Position numbers and translations under genes: made by a program
From: Aquitalea sp. LB_tupeE
Lineage (GTDB): Bacteria > Pseudomonadota > Gammaproteobacteria > Burkholderiales > Chromobacteriaceae
Length of the DNA: 64,000 nucleotides
Direction of reading: 5' to 3'
Assembly (NCBI RefSeq): GCF_013391415.1
Contig: NZ_JACAXB010000018.1
Span: 124,001 to 188,000, forward strand
Shown: positions 26,029 to 35,217 of the stretch, piece by piece
Layout of the letters: every line of letters begins with the position of its first letter
Position numbering within the stretch: the stretch's first letter is position 1
Notes under the pieces: model-generated
Seen by the model: only the letters and a program-made list of their open reading frames with translations
Told to the model about the DNA's origin: nothing
The model's database searches: none

Positions 26029-26775
26029 ATGCAATTAACGCAATTGTTGAGCAGCATCGATCAATGGCTGGAACCGTGGCACTACAAGGACTATGCGCCC
26101 AATGGTCTGCAGGTGGAGGGCCGCGCGGAGGTAGGACGTATCGTCTGTGGTGTGACGGCTTCGCAGGCGCTGATAGATGTCGCGATTGAGCGCCAGGCGG
26201 ATGCCATCCTGGTGCACCATGGTTACTTCTGGAAGGGCGAGGATGCGCGACTGGTGGGCATGAAACGTCAGCGTGTGGCCAAATTGCTGCAACATGACAT
26301 CAGTCTGCTGGCCTATCACCTGCCCTTGGATGCCCATTCCGAGCTTGGCAACAATGCCCGTCTGGCCGCAGAGCTGGGACTGGAGGTGGCCGGCCAGAGT
26401 GGTGAGCAGGGATTACTGTGGCATGGCCGTTGGCCACAAGCCGCTAGCGCGCGCGCCTTTGCCAAGCATGTCAGCACCATACTGGGGCGTGAAGCCTTGC
26501 TATTGGGCGATGAAAATCAAAGGGTAAGCAAGGTTGCCTGGTGTACCGGTGGGGCGCAGGGATTCTTCGAAGAGGCCATCGGGCTGGGTGTGCAGGCCTT
26601 TGTAACGGGCGAAGTGTCCGAGCAGTGTTTTCATCTGGCCAACGAATACGGTGTGGCATTTATCGCCGCCGGACATCATGCAACCGAGCGTTACGGGGTG
26701 CAGGCCCTGGGTGAGAAAATTTCTCATTTACACGGCATAAATGTGGAATTTGTCGATCTTTTCAATCCGGTTTAG
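26029..26775 (+). CDS. Nif3-like dinuclear metal centre protein (YbgI family)
   Basis: 248 residues of the Nif3/YbgI family. These proteins form ring-shaped hexamers with a two-metal site; the cellular role is not settled (they have been annotated as GTP cyclohydrolase I type 2). Metal-ligand type residues are visible: HHGYFWKG early, AYHLPLDAH, and GHHATERYG near the C-terminus. The ATG at 26029 is chosen over an upstream in-frame start because AAGGA lies nine bases before it and the family begins MQL..LL. It is a single gene between two terminated or promoted units. Confidence 0.9.
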   Translation: MQLTQLLSSIDQWLEPWHYKDYAPNGLQVEGRAEVGRIVCGVTASQALIDVAIERQADAILVHHGYFWKGEDARLVGMKRQRVAKLLQHDISLLAYHLPLDAHSELGNNARLAAELGLEVAGQSGEQGLLWHGRWPQAASARAFAKHVSTILGREALLLGDENQRVSKVAWCTGGAQGFFEEAIGLGVQAFVTGEVSEQCFHLANEYGVAFIAAGHHATERYGVQALGEKISHLHGINVEFVDLFNPV

Positions 26776-26895
26776 ACAAATCCGACCGACATAGGTCAAT
26801 TTATTTGCATAGGCGCTTCATGTCCCTACTGCTAATCAGGTAAAATCGTCTGGTTTGAAGTTTAAGCTCGGTTTCCACGTTTGAGGATGACTGTA

Positions 26896-27480
26896 ATGAG
26901 TGAACAACAAGTCGATACGGGGCGCCGTCGGTTTCTGACGGTAGCAACCAGCGCTGTTGGGGGTGTGGCGGTTGCCGGGGTGGCAACGCCGTTTCTGATG
27001 AGTTTCTTCCCGTCTGAACGGGCAAAAGCTGCTGGCGCACCGGTTGAGGTGGATATCAGCAAGCTGGAGCCGGGCCAGAAGATCAACGTTGAATGGCGCG
27101 GCAAGCCGGTATGGCTGTTGTCCCGCACCAAGCAGCAAATTGCCGATCTGCCGAAGAACGACCCCAAGCTGGTGGACCCCAAGTCCGAAGTAGAGCAACA
27201 ACCCAAGTACTGCCAGAACGAAGCCCGTTCCATCAAGCCGGAACTGCTGGTTGCCGTGGGCATCTGTACCCATCTGGGCTGTTCGCCGACTTTCCGTCCT
27301 GATCTGGCTCCTGCCGATCTGGGTCCGGAATGGCTGGGTGGTTTCTACTGCCCGTGCCACGGTTCCAAGTTCGACCTGGCTGCCCGCGTGTTCAAGGGTG
27401 TGCCGGCGCCGAAGAACCTGGAAATTCCGCCGCATAAGTATCTGTCCGATACCCGCCTGCTGATTGGCGACGACAAATAA
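26896..27480 (+). CDS. petA: Ubiquinol-cytochrome c reductase, Rieske iron-sulfur subunit
   Basis: 194 residues. The 2Fe-2S protein of the bc1 complex accepts an electron from ubiquinol and hands it to cytochrome c1. A twin-arginine-type leader (GRRRFLTVATSAVGG) doubles as the membrane anchor. Cluster ligands are C124 and H126 (CTHLGC) and C152 and H155 (CPCHGS), with C129-C154 as the expected disulfide. The ATG at 26896 has GAGGA upstream. It is first of the petABC operon. Confidence 0.97.
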   Translation: MSEQQVDTGRRRFLTVATSAVGGVAVAGVATPFLMSFFPSERAKAAGAPVEVDISKLEPGQKINVEWRGKPVWLLSRTKQQIADLPKNDPKLVDPKSEVEQQPKYCQNEARSIKPELLVAVGICTHLGCSPTFRPDLAPADLGPEWLGGFYCPCHGSKFDLAARVFKGVPAPKNLEIPPHKYLSDTRLLIGDDK

Positions 27481-27494
27481 GCTGAGGGGGAAAA

Positions 27495-28832
27495 ATGAGC
27501 AAAGGACAAAAGCTGCTGAACTGGATTGACGACCGCTTCCCGCTGTCGTCGATGCTGAAAGAGCACGTTACCGAGTATTACGCACCGAAGAACTTCAACT
27601 TTTGGTACTTCTTCGGCTCGCTGGCCATGCTGGTTCTGGTTATCCAGATCGTGACCGGCATCTTCCTTACCATGAACTACAAGCCGGATGGCAACCTGAA
27701 CGCAGCCGGTATCCCGGTCGCGTTTGCCTCGGTGGAATACATCATGCGTGATGTGGCAGGTGGCTGGATCATCCGCTACATGCACTCCACCGGTGCTTCC
27801 ATGTTCTTCGTGGTGGTTTACCTGCACATGTTCCGTGGCCTGATCTACGGCTCGTACAAGCAGCCGCGCGAACTGGTATGGGTGTTTGGTTGCCTGATCT
27901 TCCTGTGCCTGATGGCGGAAGCCTTCATGGGTTATCTGTTGCCCTGGGGCCAGATGTCCTTCTGGGGTGCGCAGGTGATCGTGAACCTGTTCGGTTCCAT
28001 CCCGGTCATCGGCCCGGACCTGTCGGTGTGGATTCGTGGTGACTTCGTGGTATCCGATGCCACGCTGAACCGCTTCTTCGCCCTGCACGTGATTGCCGTG
28101 CCGCTGGTCTTGCTGGCCCTGGTGGTGGCTCACCTGATCGCACTGCACGAAGTGGGCTCCAACAACCCGGATGGCGTGGAAATCAAGAAACTGAAGGACG
28201 AAAAGGGGATTCCGCTGGATGGCATTCCTTTCCATCCTTACTACACCGTGAAGGATATCTTCGGTGTGGCCGTGTTCCTGATCGTGTTCTCCATCATCGT
28301 GTTCTTCCTGCCGGAAATGGGTGGCTACTTCCTGGAGCACCCGAACTTCGACCAGGCTGACCCGCTGAAGACCCCGCCGCACATCGCGCCGGTATGGTAC
28401 TTCACCCCGTTCTACGCCATCTTGCGTGCCATTCCGTCCTTCCTGGGTACTCAGGTATGGGGTGTGATCGGCATGGGTGCTGCCGTGGTGGTGATTGCCT
28501 TCCTGCCGTGGCTGGATCGTTCCCCGATCAAGTCCATCCGTTATCGCGGTCCCAAGTTCAAGTTCATGCTGGTGCTGTTCATCATCGCCTTCATCGGCCT
28601 GGGCATCCTGGGCGCCATGCCGCCGACAGCTGGTCGAACCCTGATCTCGCAGATCCTCTCGTTCGTCTACTTCGCCTTCTTCCTGGGCATGCCGTTCTAC
28701 ACCAAGAACGACGTTGGCGCCGTACCGGTACCGACCCGCGTGACGGACACCAATGGCAAGCGTCAGCTGCAGTTCCTGGTGCTGGTGGCAGTGACCGTGA
28801 TTGCGGCCTATCTGTTCGCCACCAACGTGTAA
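27495..28832 (+). CDS. petB: Cytochrome b, bc1 complex
   Basis: 445 residues, eight membrane helices, the length usual for bacterial cytochrome b. It holds the low- and high-potential b haems and both quinone sites. Visible: RYMHSTGASMFFVVVYLHMF with haem-ligand histidines, WGAQVI, the Qo-site motif PEMGG (the PEWY position, here altered at residues 3-4), and FTPFYAILRA. It lies 14 bases after petA. The Qo motif PE-M-G reads from FFLPEMGGYFLEHPNF; many betaproteobacteria have PEMGG. Confidence 0.96.
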   Translation: MSKGQKLLNWIDDRFPLSSMLKEHVTEYYAPKNFNFWYFFGSLAMLVLVIQIVTGIFLTMNYKPDGNLNAAGIPVAFASVEYIMRDVAGGWIIRYMHSTGASMFFVVVYLHMFRGLIYGSYKQPRELVWVFGCLIFLCLMAEAFMGYLLPWGQMSFWGAQVIVNLFGSIPVIGPDLSVWIRGDFVVSDATLNRFFALHVIAVPLVLLALVVAHLIALHEVGSNNPDGVEIKKLKDEKGIPLDGIPFHPYYTVKDIFGVAVFLIVFSIIVFFLPEMGGYFLEHPNFDQADPLKTPPHIAPVWYFTPFYAILRAIPSFLGTQVWGVIGMGAAVVVIAFLPWLDRSPIKSIRYRGPKFKFMLVLFIIAFIGLGILGAMPPTAGRTLISQILSFVYFAFFLGMPFYTKNDVGAVPVPTRVTDTNGKRQLQFLVLVAVTVIAAYLFATNV

Positions 28833-28849
28833 GCAAGGGGAAAGGACAT

Positions 28850-29611
28850 ATGAAAAGCAAAATCCGCCACCTGATCGCTGCCATGGCGCTGGTGTTGCCG
28901 GTAAGCGGCACGGTTCTGGCCAATGAAGGGCCGAAGCTGGAAAAGGCACCGATTGACATTCAGGACACCGAAAGCCTGCAACGTGGTGCCCAGCTGTTCA
29001 GCAACTACTGCCTGTCCTGCCACTCGGCCAGCGCCATGCGCTACAACCGTCTGGAAGACATCGGTTTGTCTGAAGAACAGATCAAGGCCAACCTGCTGCC
29101 GGAAGGTGCCAAGATCGGCGATCAGATGAATGTCTCCATGGACAAGAAAGACGCCAAAGTGTGGCTGGGCGCAGCCCCGCCGGACCTGTCGCTGATTGCA
29201 CGTTCCCGTGGTGCAGACTACCTGTACGCCTACCTGCGTGGTTTCTACCGCGACCCGACCCGCCCGACCGGCTGGAACAACCTGGTGTTTGACAAGGTTG
29301 GCATGCCACACGTGCTGTGGGAAATGCAGGGCGAGCAGGTGCTGAAAACCGAGAAGAACGCCGAAGGCCACGAAGAGCACAAGCTCGAACTGGTCAAGGC
29401 CGGTTCGCTGACCAAGCTGGAAAACGGCAAGGCCAATACTGCCGAGTTCGACAAGCGCATGGCTGACCTCACCAACTACCTGGTTTACATTGGTGAGCCG
29501 GCTCAGGTGAAGCGTCATCAGATCGGTTATATCGTCCTGCTGTTCCTGGGCGTGCTGTTGCTGCCGCTGACCTACTTCCTGAAGAAGGAATACTGGAAAG
29601 ACGTGCACTAA
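28850..29611 (+). CDS. petC: Cytochrome c1, bc1 complex
   Basis: 253 residues. A cleavable signal peptide (to about residue 25, VLANEG) is followed by the haem c site C54-L-S-C57-H58, then a C-terminal membrane anchor (about 220-243) ending in basic residues. It passes electrons from the Rieske protein to soluble cytochromes in the periplasm. The start ATG has a strong AAAGGA. A longer open frame upstream overlaps petB in another frame and is not used. Confidence 0.96.
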   Translation: MKSKIRHLIAAMALVLPVSGTVLANEGPKLEKAPIDIQDTESLQRGAQLFSNYCLSCHSASAMRYNRLEDIGLSEEQIKANLLPEGAKIGDQMNVSMDKKDAKVWLGAAPPDLSLIARSRGADYLYAYLRGFYRDPTRPTGWNNLVFDKVGMPHVLWEMQGEQVLKTEKNAEGHEEHKLELVKAGSLTKLENGKANTAEFDKRMADLTNYLVYIGEPAQVKRHQIGYIVLLFLGVLLLPLTYFLKKEYWKDVH

Positions 29612-29629
29612 GTACGGGTGTAGCTCAAA

Positions 29630-29658
29630 GAAAAAGGCGGATATTTCCGCCTTTTTTC
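29630..29658 (+). terminator. petABC terminator
   Basis: Stem AAAAAGGCGGA / TCCGCCTTTTT with loop TATT, followed by further T. It separates petABC from sspA. Confidence 0.92.
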
Positions 29659-29767
29659 TTTTGTAATCATGGTGTTGTGATCTAGTTGTGGAAATTGCCC
29701 TAGCGAAAATGGTAAAATCCCTTCTTTGATCGAAATCGACAGCTCCTGTCAAGGATATCCGCAAGCC

Positions 29768-30370
29768 ATGATGACTCTTTATTCTGGAATTACCTGCCCC
29801 TTCAGCCAACGTTGCCGTATTGTGTTGTATGAAAAGGGTATGGATTTCGAGATCATCGATGTAGACATTCACAACAAGCCGGAAGACCTGGCTGTGATGA
29901 ATCCCTACAACGAAGTGCCGGTACTGGTGGAGCGTGACCTGATCCTGCACGAATCCAACATCATCAATGAATACATTGATGAGCGCTTCCCGCACCCGCA
30001 ACTGATGCCGGCCGACCCGGTGATGCGTGCGCGTGCCCGCCTGTTCCTGCATCGTTTCGAAAACGAGCTGTTCTGCCACGTAAAAGTGCTGGAAGCCGGC
30101 GCAACCGGCAAGGAAGCCACCAAGGCGCGTGAAGCCATTCGTGATGGCCTGACCACGATTGCCCCGGTATTTGCCAAGCAAAAGTTCATGCTGGGTGAAG
30201 ACTTTTCCATGATCGATGTTGCCATTGCTCCGCTGATGTGGCGCCTGGAGCATTACAATATTGACCTGGGCAAGCACGCTGCTCCCATCCTGAAATACGC
30301 CGAACGCATTTTCCAGCGTCAGTCTTTCATTGATTCGCTGACCCCGTCCGAAAAGGCCATGCGCAAGTAA
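29768..30370 (+). CDS. sspA: Stringent starvation protein A
   Basis: 200 residues with a glutathione-transferase fold: thioredoxin-like N-terminal domain (YSGITCPFSQRC) and all-helical C-terminal domain. SspA binds RNA polymerase and acts in stationary-phase and acid-stress gene control and in phage gene activation. The sequence is close to Neisseria SspA as I recall it. Two ATGs stand together (29768 and 29771) with AGGAT upstream; either may be used. It forms a pair with sspB. Confidence 0.95.
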   Translation: MMTLYSGITCPFSQRCRIVLYEKGMDFEIIDVDIHNKPEDLAVMNPYNEVPVLVERDLILHESNIINEYIDERFPHPQLMPADPVMRARARLFLHRFENELFCHVKVLEAGATGKEATKAREAIRDGLTTIAPVFAKQKFMLGEDFSMIDVAIAPLMWRLEHYNIDLGKHAAPILKYAERIFQRQSFIDSLTPSEKAMRK

Positions 30371-30378
30371 GGATGACC

Positions 30379-30825
30379 ATGAGCGCCAGTACCAAGCCAT
30401 ATATGCTCCGGGCACTGTATGAATGGTGTACGGATAATGGTCACACCCCCTTTGTGGTGGTGTGGGTGGATGAGCATACCGATGTTCCGCGTGAGTACGT
30501 CAAGAACAACGAGATCGTGCTCAATATTGCGGCCAGTGCAACCAATAATCTGCGCATTGATAACGAGTGGTTGTCTTTTTCAGCCCGCTTTGCCGGTGTG
30601 TCGCGTGATATCTGGGTGCCGGTTGGTAATGTAATGTCGATTTTCGCGCGGGAAACCGGCGAAGGAATGGGCTTCGAGGTTGAACTGGGCCAGACGCCAG
30701 GCAAACCTGCATTGCAGCCGGTCACTGCGCCTGTCGAGCCGGTGGCTGATGCTGAAGCAGATAGCCCTGCACCGGAAACCCCGCCGCGTGCGGGGGGGCG
30801 TCCCAGTCTGCGTATCGTGAAGTAA
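30379..30825 (+). CDS. sspB: ClpXP protease specificity-enhancing factor SspB
   Basis: 148 residues. SspB brings ssrA-tagged peptides to the ClpXP protease. The N-terminal substrate-binding domain spans about 1-110 (KPYMLRALYEWCTDNGHTP, VFVDEHT-like, LSFSARFAGV). A flexible acidic/proline linker then leads to the ClpX-binding C-terminal tail GGRPSLRIVK. The second ATG is preferred because AAGGA then lies at the right distance. It follows sspA by 8 bases in the classical sspAB arrangement. Confidence 0.95.
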   Translation: MSASTKPYMLRALYEWCTDNGHTPFVVVWVDEHTDVPREYVKNNEIVLNIAASATNNLRIDNEWLSFSARFAGVSRDIWVPVGNVMSIFARETGEGMGFEVELGQTPGKPALQPVTAPVEPVADAEADSPAPETPPRAGGRPSLRIVK

Positions 30826-30842
30826 GGCGCGTGATGTCAGAC

Positions 30843-30870
30843 AAGGCCGGGATATATTCCCGGCCTTTTT
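30843..30870. terminator. sspAB terminator
   Basis: Stem AAGGCCGGGA / TCCCGGCCTT with T run on the plus strand. It touches the stop codon of the convergent diguanylate cyclase gene. Confidence 0.9.
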
Positions 30871-32540
30871 CATTCACTGCCTGCGTTGTGCGTCGGGGTG
30901 AGCGGACTGCCTTCTGCCGGACTGGCGTCTTCCGGGGCTAGCGGAGTAGGGTCATGCAGTAAAACCTGGTTCTTGCCCTTGGCCTTGGCCTGATACAAGG
31001 CCATGTCGGCCAGCTGGTATAGACGGGCAAAATTGTTGCCATCTTGCGGAAAGCAGGCAATCCCGCAGGAGAAGCTGGTTTGAAAGTGCTGTTCCTCCGC
31101 CTGGAAGTGCAGCTCGGAGAAGCGCTGGCGCAGTAATTCCATACGCATCCAGCCATTGCGCTGGTCTGCTGAAGGCAGCACGACAATGAACTCCTCGCCC
31201 CCCAGGCGGCAGACAATATCCGCCTGGCGACAATGGGCGCGTAGCAGGTCGGCCAGCGCGCACAGCACGGTATCGCCAATGATGTGACCAAAGCGGTCAT
31301 TGATGCTTTTGAAGTTATCCAGATCAATCAGCGCAAAAGTCAGTGAGCGCTGTTCCCGGCCCGCCCGGCTGATTTCACGGCCCAGGGTTTCTTCCAGATA
31401 ACGACGGTTGTACAGACCGGTCAGGGGGTCGTGCAAGGCCTGCTCGCGCAGCGTGTCTTGCAAGGTCTCGATTTCGTCGATACGGGTTTTCAGTTGCAGA
31501 TAGGCCTGATGCAAGGCTTCTTCCGCCAGACGCTGGCGGGAAATATCACGCAGCACCAGCATGCGCCCACCCAGGGTCACGCCGCTTTCACGAATGGGAT
31601 AGGCGCGGACTTCCAGAATGGAGCGCGACCCTGGCCCGTTCAGCTCTACCTGGTGGGCGCCATCCTGATCGGCCACCGCAGCCAGCGCGGCAATTTGCAA
31701 TTGTTGTCCGCACAGTACGCCCGCCGGTTTACCAAACAGATTAGCTGCAGCCGGATTGATATCGAGGATGATTTTTTCATTATCGATCACCACAATGCCA
31801 TCACCCATGGCATTGAAGGCGTTGCCCCGCGCGATGGGCACCACGTACAGCATGCGCAAGTAAAGCAAGTCGAAGGCAAAAATGGCACCTGTGGCAGCAA
31901 AGCACAGTGGTGTCGGGTCCAGTCCTTGCCAGCTGATATTGCCTGACAGATACAACAAATTGCCTATCCACGGAACAATTGCACCCAACAGCAGGATGAG
32001 GGACTGACCGCGGTAATGAGGCGAGTAAAAGTGCAAGGTTCGCAGCAAGAGCAGCGAGCCAAGCAGCATCATCAAATAGGAATAGCCGGCGACCAGTAAC
32101 CAGAACAGGGGGCCGTGGTTGAAAATCAGCAGATTGTGTCCGGAGGGCGAGGGCTGAAAGCTGCGCCAGATCAGGCCATGTTTTTCATTGGTGAGCGCAA
32201 GCGCCAGACTGAACAGAGGAATCAGCAATAACTGGAGGATAGTGCGCGGGCGCAGTGCGCGTTCCAGCTGGTTGTAATCGGCTGCCAGCAGGAAAAACAG
32301 CACCGGCACACTCAGGGTGCCCAGGTATTCCACCTTGGACCAGAAAATCTTGTCGCGCAGCAAGGTGGAGGACAGCTCCATGGTGGCTGCGCCGGCCCAG
32401 ACCGTGACAGCCAGCATCAGCCAGGCCAGATAGCGTGCCCCGCTTACCTTGCGCCTTTCCCAAGCCAGTATGCCGATGGTGGCGGCACTGAGGGCGGCTA
32501 ACCCGGAAATGGCTGAAATGGAGGTAAAAACAAGAGACAT
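30870..32540 (-). CDS. Diguanylate cyclase with 7TM sensor and PAS domain
   Basis: 556 residues. Seven hydrophobic helices (about 1-225) form the histidine-kinase-type 7TM sensor region, then a PAS domain (about 240-350) and a GGDEF domain (about 375-535). The active-site motif GGEEF at about 447-451 is intact, and RQAD five residues before it is a standard inhibitory I-site. It should make cyclic di-GMP at the inner membrane with product feedback. The C-terminal 25 residues are low-complexity. The signal sensed is unknown. It is a single gene, convergent with sspB. Confidence 0.9.
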   Translation of the reverse strand: MSLVFTSISAISGLAALSAATIGILAWERRKVSGARYLAWLMLAVTVWAGAATMELSSTLLRDKIFWSKVEYLGTLSVPVLFFLLAADYNQLERALRPRTILQLLLIPLFSLALALTNEKHGLIWRSFQPSPSGHNLLIFNHGPLFWLLVAGYSYLMMLLGSLLLLRTLHFYSPHYRGQSLILLLGAIVPWIGNLLYLSGNISWQGLDPTPLCFAATGAIFAFDLLYLRMLYVVPIARGNAFNAMGDGIVVIDNEKIILDINPAAANLFGKPAGVLCGQQLQIAALAAVADQDGAHQVELNGPGSRSILEVRAYPIRESGVTLGGRMLVLRDISRQRLAEEALHQAYLQLKTRIDEIETLQDTLREQALHDPLTGLYNRRYLEETLGREISRAGREQRSLTFALIDLDNFKSINDRFGHIIGDTVLCALADLLRAHCRQADIVCRLGGEEFIVVLPSADQRNGWMRMELLRQRFSELHFQAEEQHFQTSFSCGIACFPQDGNNFARLYQLADMALYQAKAKGKNQVLLHDPTPLAPEDASPAEGSPLTPTHNAGSE

Positions 32541-32609
32541 GAGACCCGCTATGCAAAGTGACTATATTTACCGCAACGTTTTAGTTTAACCCCTGTTGTG
32601 CAAGTTTCA

Positions 32610-32637
32610 TTCACATTTTTGTGTCTCTAGGTATAAT
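32610..32637 (+). promoter_or_regulatory. ahcY promoter
   Basis: TTCACA (32610-32615), 16 bases, TATAAT (32632-32637). Transcription would begin just before the riboswitch. Confidence 0.65.
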
Positions 32638-32646
32638 TACGGCATT

Positions 32647-32705
32647 CCCGAGGAGCGCTGCGAGGTCAATCCCCAGGCTCGGGCTTCTTGCAAACGGCGC
32701 TCACC
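32647..32705 (+). promoter_or_regulatory. S-adenosylhomocysteine (SAH) riboswitch
   Basis: The leader of ahcY carries the SAH riboswitch pattern: CCCGAGGAGCGCTGCGA..., CCCCAGGCTCGGG, and AACGGCGCTCACC. CCCGAG (32647-32652) pairs with CTCGGG (32678-32683) and GAGCGC pairs with GCGCTC (32697-32702), giving the family's interleaved stems. This class turns on SAH hydrolase when its substrate builds up. A competing pairing partner, GGGTGAGC, lies at 32736-32743. Confidence 0.9.
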
Positions 32706-32778
32706 TGACTAACTCCGTGCCGATGCCGGAATAGCGGGTGAGCCGCGTTCCGGCCGGCGTGTGAAAGGACTTTGCACG

Positions 32779-34179
32779 ATGGCTGAATTCTCCGATTTTC
32801 ACGTAGCTGACATCAATCTTGCAGCCTGGGGCCGCAAGGAACTGGCAATCGCCGAAACCGAAATGCCCGGCCTGATGGCGCTGCGTGAAGAATACGCGCA
32901 CCAGAAGCCGCTGCGCGGTGCCCGCATTGCCGGTTCGCTGCACATGACCATCCAGACTGGCGTGCTGATCGAAACCCTGGTGGAACTGGGTGCCGATGTA
33001 CGCTGGGCTTCCTGCAATATCTTCTCCACCCAAGACCACGCCGCTGCTGCCATTGCTGCCGCGAATATCCCGGTGTTTGCCTTCAAGGGTGAAAGCCTGG
33101 ATGAATACTGGGAGTTCTCCCACAAAATCTTCGAATGGCCGGAGGGTCAGGAAGCCAACATGATTCTGGATGATGGTGGCGATGCCACCTTGCTGCTGAT
33201 GCTGGGCAGCAAGGCCGAGCAAGACCGCAGCGTCATCAGCCATCCGTCCAACGAAGAAGAAACCGCGCTGTTTGCCGCCATTGCCCGTTACCTGGAAGTC
33301 GACCCGCACTGGTATTCCAAGCGCCTGCCGCATATCAAGGGCGTAACTGAAGAAACCACCACCGGCGTGCATCGTCTGTACCAGATGCAAAAAGAAGGCC
33401 GTCTGCCGTTCCCGGCCTTCAACGTCAACGACTCGGTGACCAAGTCCAAGTTCGACAACCTGTACGGTTGCCGCGAATCGCTGGTGGATGGCATCAAGCG
33501 CGCCACCGACGTGATGATTGCCGGCAAGGTAGCCGTGGTATTGGGCTATGGTGATGTGGGCAAGGGCTGCGCCCAAAGCCTGCGTGGCCTGGGTGCCACC
33601 GTATGGGTGACCGAGGTAGATCCGATCTGCGCGCTGCAAGCCGCGATGGAAGGCTACCGCGTGGTGCGCATGGATGACGTGGCCGATCAGGGTGACATTT
33701 TCGTTACCACCACCGGCAATGTATCGGTGATTACCCACGAGCACATGGTCAAAATGCGCAATAACGCCATCGTGTGCAATATCGGCCACTTTGACAGCGA
33801 GATCGAAGTCGCCAGCCTGCGCCAGTACCAGTGGGACAACATCAAGCCGCAGGTTGACCACATCATCTTCCCGGATGGCAAGCGCATCATCCTGCTGGCC
33901 GAAGGCCGTCTGGTGAACCTGGGTTGCGCCACCGGCCACCCCAGCTTCGTGATGTCCAACTCCTTCACCAACCAGGTGCTGGCGCAGATGGAAATCTTCC
34001 AGCACGGTGAAAAGTACGGCAAGGAAGTGTATGTGCTGCCCAAGCATCTGGACGAGAAGGTGGCCCGCCTGCACCTGAAGCGTATCGGAGCCAACCTGAC
34101 CGAGCTGAGTGATGAACAGGCCGCCTACATCAGCGTACCCAAGCAGGGCCCTTATAAGCCGGCGCACTATCGTTATTGA
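32779..34179 (+). CDS. ahcY: S-adenosylhomocysteine hydrolase
   Basis: 466 residues, full length. It splits SAH to adenosine and homocysteine with bound NAD, keeping methyltransferases from product inhibition. Visible: [15 protein letters not shown], the substrate-binding [14 protein letters not shown]-binding [11 protein letters not shown], and the C-terminal [12 protein letters not shown] that reaches into the neighbouring subunit. The ATG at 32779 is used; an in-frame GTG 18 bases upstream is less likely. It is preceded by the SAH riboswitch and followed by metF, so the methionine cycle genes are adjacent. Confidence 0.98.
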   Translation: MAEFSDFHVADINLAAWGRKELAIAETEMPGLMALREEYAHQKPLRGARIAGSLHMTIQTGVLIETLVELGADVRWASCNIFSTQDHAAAAIAAANIPVFAFKGESLDEYWEFSHKIFEWPEGQEANMILDDGGDATLLLMLGSKAEQDRSVISHPSNEEETALFAAIARYLEVDPHWYSKRLPHIKGVTEETTTGVHRLYQMQKEGRLPFPAFNVNDSVTKSKFDNLYGCRESLVDGIKRATDVMIAGKVAVVLGYGDVGKGCAQSLRGLGATVWVTEVDPICALQAAMEGYRVVRMDDVADQGDIFVTTTGNVSVITHEHMVKMRNNAIVCNIGHFDSEIEVASLRQYQWDNIKPQVDHIIFPDGKRIILLAEGRLVNLGCATGHPSFVMSNSFTNQVLAQMEIFQHGEKYGKEVYVLPKHLDEKVARLHLKRIGANLTELSDEQAAYISVPKQGPYKPAHYRY

Positions 34180-34195
34180 TAGCGGGCTGTAAGGC

Positions 34196-34235
34196 AAACG
34201 GACAGGGCAGGGTATGATGCACCTGTCCGTTTTTC
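34196..34235 (+). terminator. ahcY terminator
   Basis: Stem AAACGGACAGG / CCTGTCCGTTT with a 15-base loop, then TTCT. It separates ahcY from metF, though read-through is possible. Confidence 0.75.
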
Positions 34236-34314
34236 TATCCACCGGCCACTACCGGTTCGACACGCTGCAGTATAAAAACAAAGCCTGCCGCCCCGAGCAG
34301 GGACAGAGACGATC

Positions 34315-35151
34315 ATGAACGAACAGAAAAAAACCTTCAGCTTCGAGTTTTTCCCGCCCAAGACCCCCGAAGGCGTGGCCAAGCTGCGTACTACCCGCCA
34401 GCAACTGGCCCAGTTCAAGCCGCAGTTTTTCTCGGTGACTTTTGGTGCCGGTGGCACCACCCGCGATGGCACCCTGTCCACCGTGCTGGAAATTCGCAGC
34501 GAAGGCCATGCTGCGGCACCGCACTTGTCGTGCATTGGTTCGACGCGGGAAAACATCAGCGCCATCCTTAACGAATACCGTAATCACGGCATCCGTCACA
34601 TCGTGGCGCTGCGTGGTGACATGCCATCCGGCATGGTGGCGGCTGGTGAATTCCGCTATGCCAACGAGCTGGTTGAATTCATCCGCAGCGAGCATGGCGA
34701 GCACTTTCATATCGAGGTGGCGGCTTATCCGGAATTCCATCCACAGGCCAAGTCGGCCGAAGACGACCTGAACAATTTCGTGCGCAAGGTAAAAGCTGGT
34801 GCCAATTCGGCGATGACCCAGTACTTCTTCAATGCGGATGCCTACTTCCGTTTTGTCGACGAAGCGCAGGCGCGCGGTGTGGATATTCCCATCGTCCCTG
34901 GCATCATGCCGATTGCCAACTTCGGTCAGCTGTGCCGCTTCTCCGATATGTGCGGGGCCGAAGTGCCGCGCTGGCTGCGTCAGCGCATGCAATCCTATTA
35001 CGATGATGCGGCGTCCATTCGCGCACTCGGCCTGGATGTGGTGACCGAACTGTGCGACCGCCTGCTGGCTAATGGCGCGCCGGGCCTGCACTTCTACACC
35101 TTGAACCAGGCTGGCCTGGTGTCCACGGTGTGGCAGCGGCTGGGCCTGTAA
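34315..35151 (+). CDS. metF: 5,10-methylenetetrahydrofolate reductase
   Basis: 278 residues. The FAD enzyme makes 5-methyl-THF for methionine synthesis. Visible: FSFEFFPPKTPEG with the catalytic Glu, FSVTFGAGGTTRDGT, ALRGDMP, FFNADAYFRFVDEA and PGIMPI. It lies downstream of ahcY in the same direction, linked in function to the methyl cycle. A terminator follows. Confidence 0.96.
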   Translation: MNEQKKTFSFEFFPPKTPEGVAKLRTTRQQLAQFKPQFFSVTFGAGGTTRDGTLSTVLEIRSEGHAAAPHLSCIGSTRENISAILNEYRNHGIRHIVALRGDMPSGMVAAGEFRYANELVEFIRSEHGEHFHIEVAAYPEFHPQAKSAEDDLNNFVRKVKAGANSAMTQYFFNADAYFRFVDEAQARGVDIPIVPGIMPIANFGQLCRFSDMCGAEVPRWLRQRMQSYYDDAASIRALGLDVVTELCDRLLANGAPGLHFYTLNQAGLVSTVWQRLGL

Positions 35152-35174
35152 TGGCCGCATTGTCACATCATCGG

Positions 35175-35205
35175 AAAAAGCCCGGTTTATAACCGGGCTT
35201 TTTTT
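35175..35205. terminator. metF terminator
   Basis: Perfect 13-base stem AAAAAGCCCGGTT / AACCGGGCTTTTT with loop TAT. A/T runs on both sides make it usable by the convergent cyclase gene as well. Confidence 0.94.
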
Positions 35206-35217
35206 GTCCACTGCAGC

